A DNA stretch of 64,000 nucleotides from positions 11,729 to 75,728 of the forward strand of contig CAYYCX010000010.1 of assembly GCA_964470455.1 (NCBI GenBank), read 5' to 3'. The notes below the pieces were generated by a model. It was not told the origin of the DNA. It searched no databases and saw nothing but the letters and a program-made list of their open reading frames with translations. The stretch comes from JAWXBM01 sp964470455 (GTDB lineage: Bacteria; Pseudomonadota; Gammaproteobacteria; Xanthomonadales; SZUA-36). Positions 60,779-64,000 of the stretch are shown in pieces; the stretch's first letter is position 1; each line of letters opens with the position of its first letter. A program made the translations under genes and the position numbers.

Positions 60779-62947
60779 TCAGGAAAGCTTGGGACTGTAG
60801 TTGCTGCGGATCAGTTTCAGCAGCCGCTTCTGCGGGTGGCGCAGTTTGCCATCGTCATCCATCTGCGGCGCCAGCCGGTAGCTGCCATCCGGCTGCATGT
60901 CCCAGGCGCTCATGTCGTCCTGCCAGGGAATGTTGAAGCACTCCTCGATGATGCGTTTCTGCAGGATTTTCTTGTCGATGGGAAAGGCGACCTCCACCCG
61001 CTGCAACAGGTTGCGCTCCATCCAGTCGGCGCTTGAGGCCCAGATCTCCGGTTCGTCATTGTTGATGAAACGGTAAACGCGGGCATGCTCCAGGAACCGC
61101 CCCACCACCGAGCGCACGCGAATGTTTTCCGACACGCCCTTGATGCCCGGCCGCAGGCAGCAAACCCCGCGCACCAGCAAGCGGATGGGCACGCCGGCGC
61201 GCGAGGCTGAATACAGGGCGCGAATGATTTTCGGCTCGGTGATGGCGTTGAATTTCAGGTCTATGCCACAGGGCCGGCCGGCCAGCGCATGTTCTTCCTC
61301 GCGCTTGATCTTGGCGATCAGCTGCTGGTGCAGCGTAAACGGCGAGTGCATCAGGCGTTTCAGGCCATAGAGCTGCCCCAGGCCCGACAGTTGCTTGAAC
61401 ACCAGGCTGACATCTTCGGTGATGGCCGCATCGGACGTCATCAGGCCGATATCGGTGTAGAGGGTGGCTGTGCCGGAATGATAATTGCCGGTGCCGAGGT
61501 GTACGTACTTGCGCAACGTCCTGGGCTCGCGCCGCACGATCATCAGCATCTTGGCGTGCGTCTTGCGTCCCACCACGCCGTACACCACCTGTACGCCGGC
61601 CCGTTGCAGCCGCGACGCCAGGCTGATATTGGCCTCTTCATCAAAGCGCGCGCGCAGCTCCACCACCACCGTCACATCCTTGCCGTGCCGGGCCGCGTCG
61701 ATCAGCAGGTTGACGATCTGCGAGTCGATGCCGGTACGGTACAGGGTCTGGCTGATGGCCAGCACTTTCGGGTCGCGGCTGGCCTGGCGCAGCAGGTCCA
61801 GCACCGGCTGGAAACTTTCATAGGGATGGTGCAGCAGGATATCGCGGCGGCGCAGCACGGCGAAGTAATCCGGGTCACCGGCCAGGAAGGATTTCACCGC
61901 CGGCTTGAACACCGGGTATTTCAGGTCGGGCCGGTCGATCAGGCTGATGGCTTCGGACAGGCGGTTGAGGTTCACCGGCCCCGGGTAGTAGTAGGTATCC
62001 TCGGGTTCCAGGTCAAACTGGCCGGCGAGAAACTTTTCCAGCGTCTGCGGGCAGTTGGAAGTGGTTTCCAGGCGCACCGCTGAAGCGAACCCCCGCTCGA
62101 CCAGCTCGCCCTGCAGGGCGCTGGCCAGGTTTTCGATTTCCTCCTCATCCACCAGCAGCTCGGAATTTCGCGTAACGCGGAACTGGTGGCTGCCGAGTAT
62201 TTCCATGCCGGGAAACAGGTCCGCGGCAAAGGCCTGCAATACCGTTCCAAGCAGTACGAAATCGTGCGGCCCGCGGCTGTAGGATTGCGGAATGTGAATC
62301 ACCCGCGACAATGAGCGCGGCGCCCGTACCAGTGCCATGCTGGCATCGCGCCCGAATGCGTCCTTGCCCCTGAGCTCAACCGCCAGGTTCAGGCTCTTGC
62401 TGAGGATGCGCGGAAACGGGTGCACCGGGTCCAGCCCCAGCGGGCTGAGCACCGGCATCAGTTCGTGGCGGAAATGGCGGTGCAGCCAGTCGCGCTGGCG
62501 GCCGCTCCAGTCCTCCACCCCCAGGAACCGGATATTCTCCTCCCGCAGCGCCGGAGTCAGCACATCATGCAGGATGCGGTACTGCTCGCGCACCAGCTGC
62601 AGCACGCGTTGCCGGATCAGCTGCAGCAGGTTCGTCGGCGTCAACCCGTCCGCATCCGGCGCAGCCGCGCCGTGCTGGATACGCTGCTTCAGCGAAGCGA
62701 CCCGCACTTCGAAGAACTCGTCGACCAGCAGGCTGGTGATGCACAGGAAGCGCAGGCGCTCCAGCAATGGCACCTGTTCGTCCAGGGTCATCATCAGCAC
62801 CCGCTGGATGAACTCCAGCTGGCTCAGTTCGCGATTGATGTAAAGGCGCGGGTCACGCAGCCGCGTGTCCTGGTCGATATCGTTCCAGCCCGGTGCTTCG
62901 AGACCGTGCACGGTATCCTGGGTGATCGGTGAAATGCTTGCTGCCAT
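60779..62947 (-). CDS. ppk1: Polyphosphate kinase 1
   Basis: The 722-residue protein has the Ppk1 order: YINRELSQLEFIQRVL, FPRILSKSLNLAVEL, HPYESFQPVLDLLRQASRDPKVLAI, the catalytic His in GRKTHAKMLMIVRRE and HLGTGNYHSGTATLYTDIGLMT, and LRPGIKGVSENIRVRSVVGRFLEHARVY. It makes polyphosphate from ATP and fits the phosphate theme of the window. No ppx is adjacent and no Pho box was seen upstream. Confidence 0.96.
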   Translation of the reverse strand: MAASISPITQDTVHGLEAPGWNDIDQDTRLRDPRLYINRELSQLEFIQRVLMMTLDEQVPLLERLRFLCITSLLVDEFFEVRVASLKQRIQHGAAAPDADGLTPTNLLQLIRQRVLQLVREQYRILHDVLTPALREENIRFLGVEDWSGRQRDWLHRHFRHELMPVLSPLGLDPVHPFPRILSKSLNLAVELRGKDAFGRDASMALVRAPRSLSRVIHIPQSYSRGPHDFVLLGTVLQAFAADLFPGMEILGSHQFRVTRNSELLVDEEEIENLASALQGELVERGFASAVRLETTSNCPQTLEKFLAGQFDLEPEDTYYYPGPVNLNRLSEAISLIDRPDLKYPVFKPAVKSFLAGDPDYFAVLRRRDILLHHPYESFQPVLDLLRQASRDPKVLAISQTLYRTGIDSQIVNLLIDAARHGKDVTVVVELRARFDEEANISLASRLQRAGVQVVYGVVGRKTHAKMLMIVRREPRTLRKYVHLGTGNYHSGTATLYTDIGLMTSDAAITEDVSLVFKQLSGLGQLYGLKRLMHSPFTLHQQLIAKIKREEEHALAGRPCGIDLKFNAITEPKIIRALYSASRAGVPIRLLVRGVCCLRPGIKGVSENIRVRSVVGRFLEHARVYRFINNDEPEIWASSADWMERNLLQRVEVAFPIDKKILQKRIIEECFNIPWQDDMSAWDMQPDGSYRLAPQMDDDGKLRHPQKRLLKLIRSNYSPKLS

Positions 62948-63042
62948 GCTTCCAGTATACGGGGAAACCGGCGCAGTTTGAGCACCTGCAAGCCGCCGGC
63001 CGGACCCAGGCGCCGCGGCCGGAGAGTTGAACTTACTGACAA

Positions 63043-63900
63043 TCAGGAGTGCAGCGCGAACAGGTTGACCTTCGCCTCGTTCATCATGGCGTAGGTCACG
63101 CCGCCAAGAATGCGCTCCAGCAAATGGCTGCGCGAATAGGCACCCATCACCAGCAGGTTGGAGCGGTTGTCATCGTATTGCTGCAACAGTTCCTTTTCAG
63201 GATTGCGGCCGCGGGTGATCTCGCTGGTTGACGGCACACCCCACATGGCCAGGTACTGGCAGAGCTGGCTGATGCTGGGGCCGGGCCGGTCGCTTTTGCC
63301 GCAACTGACGATGTGCACCTTGTCCGCCAGCTGCAGTATCGGCATGGCGGCCTTGACGGTCCTGGCCGCTTCGGAGCTGCCATTCCAGGCAATACACACC
63401 CGGCTGCCGGGCGTGACTTTCTTCTGCGGCAGCACCAGCACCGGCCTGCCACTGTTCAACAATGCGGCCAGCATGAAGGCGCGGGCCGGTCCGGACGCTT
63501 TCTTCTTCGGGCGTGACACCACGATCAGGTCCGCCATCGGGCCGATGATGCTCATCAGCCGGTCCGGGCTGCCGACCATTTCATGCCAGAAGGCACCGGG
63601 TTCGCCGCCCACTTTGACTTTCCTGGCCAGCTTGACCGAGTGCTTTTCAGCCGCCGCGGAAAACAACTGGCGGGCATTGCTGCAGTTGAGGCTGCTGACA
63701 TTCTCGGGAATATCGGCCAGGGCACCGGCTTCGAGCGCCAGCGAAAAGCGCTGGCCCGCTGCCGCGGCTGATTCCTCACGGTGCGGGCGCAGATGGCAGC
63801 CCGTCACATTGGCTGCCAGTTTCCCGGCCAGGTCAAAAGCCGCGTCCAGCGCAAAAACGCATTCCGGCCGGTCGGCTACGGGTACGAGAATCGACTTCAT
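63043..63900 (-). CDS. Tandem universal stress protein
   Basis: The 285-residue protein has two UspA-like halves. The first starts MKSILVPVADRPECVFALDAAFDLA; the second has VCIAWNGSSEAARTVKAAMPIL and ends LLVMGAYSRSHLLERILGGVTYAMM, with the ATP-binding GxxxxHxxR-like loop partly conserved. AGGAG lies 10 bases before the ATG. The ATG follows directly on the stop of another frame, so it may be coupled to an upstream gene. Confidence 0.9.
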   Translation of the reverse strand: MKSILVPVADRPECVFALDAAFDLAGKLAANVTGCHLRPHREESAAAAGQRFSLALEAGALADIPENVSSLNCSNARQLFSAAAEKHSVKLARKVKVGGEPGAFWHEMVGSPDRLMSIIGPMADLIVVSRPKKKASGPARAFMLAALLNSGRPVLVLPQKKVTPGSRVCIAWNGSSEAARTVKAAMPILQLADKVHIVSCGKSDRPGPSISQLCQYLAMWGVPSTSEITRGRNPEKELLQQYDDNRSNLLVMGAYSRSHLLERILGGVTYAMMNEAKVNLFALHS

Positions 63901-64000
63901 CTACTCACTTCTCCTGGATATCTGCGGCGCCGTGGAACTCTGCAGTGCGGGCAGCTCTTCACCCTGCAATCTTGCCACAATGACGGCACAGCAGGCATCG
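63901..64000 (-). CDS. Possible C-terminus of an upstream gene, cut by window edge
   Basis: A minus-strand frame is open from the window edge to a TAG at 63901 that touches the uspA ATG; 32 residues are visible, ending QISRRSE. Adjacent spacing suits an operon partner, but no family can be recognised and the frame may be fortuitous. Confidence 0.4.
   Translation of the reverse strand, partial: DACCAVIVARLQGEELPALQSSTAPQISRRSE

Overview
The window is GC-rich chromosomal DNA from a gammaproteobacterium, probably a marine or sediment lineage near Xanthomonadales/Chromatiales. That placement is inferred from gene content (DUF885, M13 peptidase, DUF222-HNH genes, ApgM, B-family heme-copper proteins, COX15-type heme A synthase) and from dispersed palindromes of the type that read as VIPAQAGIQ when translated. 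No rRNA or tRNA was seen to confirm it.

Layout. 1-7.6 kb is accessory DNA: a truncated DUF885 gene, an orphan higA with a higB remnant, a DUF222-HNH gene, a brnTA pair, an IS1182-family element inserted in a palindrome, and many REP-like palindromes. 7.7-18.5 kb is a phosphate block: pstS with a Pho box, a PhoU fused to a dead phosphatase-like domain, pstC, pstA, two complementary-degenerate PstB ATPases, then archaeal-type phosphoglycerate mutase with 2-phosphoglycerate kinase, and pit with its DUF47 partner. 18.7-30.4 kb is metabolism: M13 peptidase, methionine-type aminotransferase, crotonase, a five-gene operon (terC, cupin, gabT, mtnA, class II aldolase), MscS and an ornithine decarboxylase-like enzyme.

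30.5-40.4 kb is the most distinctive region. Two divergent transcription units share one FNR/DNR-type box placed about 41 bp from a -10 on each side. The left unit encodes a 54-aa membrane peptide, a CuA subunit II, a B-family heme-copper subunit I lacking the cross-linked tyrosine, SCO/SenC, a cytochrome b-ferredoxin-MvhD fusion and a hemerythrin; a second heme-copper-like protein faces it. The right unit encodes a DUF1566 lipoprotein, a PhyH-family dioxygenase and heme A synthase. The left unit resembles the norSY-senC nitric oxide reductase clusters more than an ordinary oxidase.

40.4-44.1 kb is a second accessory patch with a frameshifted brnT, an intact brnA and a deleted DUF222-HNH pseudogene, echoing the first patch. 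44-51 kb holds an OPT transporter, cbpA-cbpM, mgtE and a two-component system. 51.1-57.4 kb is a seven-gene overlapping operon for modified fatty acids (two Cfa-like methyltransferases, a flavin oxidoreductase, DUF1365, lipocalin, DUF6134, DUF2878). The end holds thrE, an endonuclease/phosphatase gene broken by one stop codon, htpX, ppk1 and a tandem universal stress protein. Pst, Pit, Ppk1 and the 2-phosphoglycerate kinase together give an unusual concentration of phosphate functions.
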